DNA of 64,000 bases from PFL25 sp046260155 (GTDB taxonomy: Bacteria; Chloroflexota; Anaerolineae; Anaerolineales; UBA4823): positions 3,706 through 67,705 of the forward strand of contig JBJYXV010000005.1 in NCBI GenBank assembly GCA_046260155.1, written 5' to 3'. Positions within the stretch are counted from its first letter, which is position 1. The number at the start of each line of letters is the position of its first letter. Below, piece after piece: positions 61,960 through 64,000 of the stretch. Below the pieces are notes generated by a model. It did not search any database and was not told the origin of the DNA. It worked only from the letters and a program-made list of their open reading frames with translations. A program made the translations under genes and the position numbers.

Positions 61960-62664
61960 ATGAGTGCAATAAATCCCAGAGAAACACTTGACCGATCGTT
62001 AAAAGAAATTCTCGATGAAATTCTTGTCATGGGTAGCATGGTTGAAGAAGCAGTAAAAGCATCTGTTAATTCATTAAAAGCCCGAGATTTGGATGCCTCC
62101 AGAAAGATTTATCTTGGCGACCAGGAAGTTAACAAGAAACATTTCGAATTGGAAAACCGTTGTATCACCTTGATCGCAACCCAGCAACCTATGGCGAAAG
62201 ATTTGAGATTGTTAGCCTCGATATTAGAGGTCATCACCGAATTAGAGCGAATTGGAGATTATGCAAAAGGAATCGCGAGGATAAATGTCCTAATGGGCAC
62301 GGAACCACTTGTAAAACCATTAATTGACATTCCACGCATGGCTGATAAAGCCATCAATATGCTGCATAGAGCGCTAGGATCATTTGTCGCCGGAGATGTA
62401 GAGTCCGCTCGTGAAATCCCAAAGGAAGATGATGAGGTTGATTACTTATATAACCAGGTCTACCGTGAGCTGGTAACCTATATGATGGATGACACTTCGA
62501 CTATCGACAGGGCAAACTATTTATTATGGGCAGCACATAATCTCGAGAGAATGGCAGACAGGGTTACGAATATATGCGAACGTACAATCTATATGGTAAC
62601 CGGTGAAATGCTTGAATTTGACCACACAGATGACGAGCTGGATATGTTTGAAAGAAACTTATAA
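61960..62664 (+). CDS. phoU: Phosphate signalling regulator PhoU
   Basis: Two three-helix PhoU repeats with the metal-binding E(D)xxxD-type motifs: ELERIGDYAKGIARI in the first and NLERMADRVTNICERT in the second. It dampens PhoR when phosphate is plentiful and restrains PstSCAB. 234 residues. It lies 27 bp after pstB. Confidence 0.94.
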   Translation: MSAINPRETLDRSLKEILDEILVMGSMVEEAVKASVNSLKARDLDASRKIYLGDQEVNKKHFELENRCITLIATQQPMAKDLRLLASILEVITELERIGDYAKGIARINVLMGTEPLVKPLIDIPRMADKAINMLHRALGSFVAGDVESAREIPKEDDEVDYLYNQVYRELVTYMMDDTSTIDRANYLLWAAHNLERMADRVTNICERTIYMVTGEMLEFDHTDDELDMFERNL

Positions 62665-62693
62665 CTTAACCAATATTCATATTTGGTTGAAAA

Positions 62694-63113
62694 TTGACAA
62701 AAAAAGTACTGATCCTATGTACCGGTAATTCCTGTCGCTCTCAAATGGCAGAAGCGATTGTGAATTGGAAATTGAGTGATAAGTGGAAAGCTTTTAGCGC
62801 GGGTACGAAGCCTGCGGGGTACGTGCATCCGTTAGCTATAAAAGTCTTGGAAGAAATAGGGATTCATCACCTAGGTTATTCAAAAGATGCCAGTCAATAT
62901 TTTGGCCAGAAATTTGATTTAGTAATCACGGTATGTGACTCGGCTGCAGAAGATTGTCCCATTTGGTTATCTCCCGGCAAACAGATCCATATTCCGTTTA
63001 TTGATCCAGCGAAAATTGAAGGAGATGAGCAAACTCGATTTACTGCTTTTCGAATGATTAGAGAGCAAATCGATGAAAAGATCATTTCTTATCTAAATAA
63101 TTCAACCTTCTGA
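62694..63113 (+). CDS. arsC: Thioredoxin-coupled arsenate reductase (LMW-PTPase fold)
   Basis: Reduces arsenate or removes phosphate from tyrosine. P-loop CTGNSCRS with nucleophile Cys9 and Arg15 (CX5R); the redox pair Cys81 and Cys88 (VCDSAAEDC) with the 7-residue step of S. aureus-type ArsC; FIDPA holds the acid. Both redox Cys favour arsenate reductase over phosphatase. TTG start, weak ribosome-binding site. Placement at the end of the phosphate operon fits: Pst imports arsenate too. Confidence 0.85.
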   Translation: MTKKVLILCTGNSCRSQMAEAIVNWKLSDKWKAFSAGTKPAGYVHPLAIKVLEEIGIHHLGYSKDASQYFGQKFDLVITVCDSAAEDCPIWLSPGKQIHIPFIDPAKIEGDEQTRFTAFRMIREQIDEKIISYLNNSTF

Positions 63114-64000
63114 TCAATTAAGTGTAACAGTTTGATCATCCAAACTCTTCTGATTACCATCTACAAGGGTAACTTAATGGTTATCATTGCCTCAATTCCA
63201 TCATTGACATATAAATTGCAGATCCACTTGGGATCTGGCTAACAATGATAAGCGCGAAGCAAGAATAAGCGCATCGTGATCTTGAAAAATTGGAAGCTCA
63301 ATTCTACGTTGAGGATGACAGGGACCCCGGCCAGGTAAGCAATCAGCAGATCTCAGCAAACTTATCACTCTGGATGGGGTTGATTCTCGCGCTGCAGTAT
63401 AATCCGCAAATAAGAAATCAAATCTATCTATAAGAACAACTCCTCACTGGTATTGAAATACGTTCAGTTTCACCGCCACCAGTATGTTTGAACACATTTT
63501 CCCCCACTTTCTAAGGTTCACATCTGAAATATCCAACTAGGTAAACGCAAACACCAATCTCAATACAACCCGCAAAACAAGAACGTAAATCTGTATCTCT
63601 TGGACTACTTTCATTAGAGCTTCATTTTTTTCACTCCCCCCCCGGATCTATGGAAGATGAGGCTGATTCTGTTAATCTAAGTCTTGTATTTCATTCTAAT
63701 AACCTTGGGGATACCGGAATGAATTAATGCTCAATTACCAGTTCTCTTGAACAATAATCTCTAGCTCATTGTCAGCAATCCATTATGCTACATGAATTTC
63801 CAGCCAATGCCCCTCTGCATTATATAGGTATTTCCTGTTAGGATCTAGATATTGATTATCCTGGGTTTAATTTCAAGGATTCATCAGAAAGCCAATTACA
63901 AGTGATAAAATTTGTGCATAAGTTTGAATTTTCAAACTTGATCAATACTCACAATTTCTTACTGGTTTCCTTTCGAAAACAAAATATTCTGACATTATCG
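63114..64000. other. 887 bp without a convincing gene
   Basis: AT-rich. A 53-codon stop-bounded frame (63269-63433) reads protein-like (LEKLEAQFYVEDDRDPG; SANLSLWMGLILALQYNP) but has no start codon; it may be a gene remnant. Inverted repeats: AGTTTG-N6-CAAACT (63129-63146), CAGATCC/GGATCTG (63219-63225 with 63231-63237), and 63920-63939. A run of eight Cs is at 63636-63643. Confidence 0.5.
63920..63939. repeat. Perfect 9-bp inverted repeat, possible operator
   Basis: AAGTTTGAA, TT, TTCAAACTT: a symmetric 20-bp site near the window edge. It shares the AGTTTG/CAAACT half-site with the inverted repeat at 63129-63146. Could be a repressor operator for a gene beyond the window. Confidence 0.4.

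Noticed and set aside
1..64000. CRISPR arrays, insertion sequences, integrases, phage genes, rRNA
   Set aside because: No short regularly spaced repeats, transposase or integrase motifs, or rRNA sequence were seen on either strand.

Overview
The window looks like a chromosomal piece of an anaerobic or facultative bacterium of the Chloroflexota, most likely class Anaerolineae. This is inferred from family content (a LytR-CpsA-Psr protein, a MurA with Asp for Cys, SecD/SecF as separate genes, HdrABC-MvhADG, EtfAB with its membrane quinone oxidoreductase) and not from a database match. I see no mobile element, phage gene or CRISPR array. One run of 100 Ns (21517-21616) marks a scaffold gap inside a formate dehydrogenase gene.

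Layout. 1-21.3 kb is mostly housekeeping: the 3' part of a hydantoinase B gene, tRNA-Leu(UAG), trigger factor, ClpP, a HAD phosphatase, RlmN, a lipid kinase, a methyltransferase, a PP2C/SpoIIE-type phosphatase, SecD-SecF, an LCP protein, prepilin peptidase, SAM hydrolase, MurA, thioredoxin, ScpA, a DUF255 protein, exonuclease III, HisRS and tRNA-His(GUG). Several of these genes have a -10 box exactly 7 nt before the start codon, which predicts leaderless mRNAs.

21.4-43.2 kb is a large redox island. On the minus strand are fdhD, a fused NuoE-NuoF-type subunit and a Cys-type formate dehydrogenase catalytic subunit. Divergent on the plus strand is one long tight gene run: a soluble HdrC/HdrD-like CCG protein, etfB, etfA, a membrane Etf:menaquinone oxidoreductase-like protein (EMO), three two-component signalling proteins, hdrC, hdrB, hdrA, mvhD, mvhG, mvhA, a hydrogenase maturation protease and a cyclic-nucleotide-binding-domain protein without a DNA-binding domain. 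It ends at a terminator-like hairpin. A perfect TTGTGA-N6-TCACAA palindrome lies in the divergent intergenic region. The genes point to exchange of electrons between formate/NADH, H2, flavoprotein-linked substrates (such as acyl-CoA oxidation), menaquinone and ferredoxin.

43.2-52.4 kb holds mixed genes: an esterase, small membrane proteins, an ECF sigma factor with a small membrane partner, tmRNA (tag ANRTNLSTLPLAA), an RlmI-like methyltransferase that seems to start at a CTG overlapping the upstream stop codon, an alpha-oxoamine synthase, LigA, a heme A synthase and a DUF72 protein.

52.5-63.1 kb is a phosphate island: a glutaredoxin-like protein, PhoB, PhoR, two small unknown genes, PstS, PstC, PstA, PstB, PhoU and a thioredoxin-type ArsC. 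Two arrays of TTAACA-like hexamers at an exact 11-bp period form Pho boxes, one before pstS and one before the unknown genes. PstS is a single lipoprotein with two tandem binding domains encoded by an 807-bp perfect repeat, and PstC and PstA both carry extra extracytoplasmic segments after TM1. The last 0.9 kb has no convincing gene.
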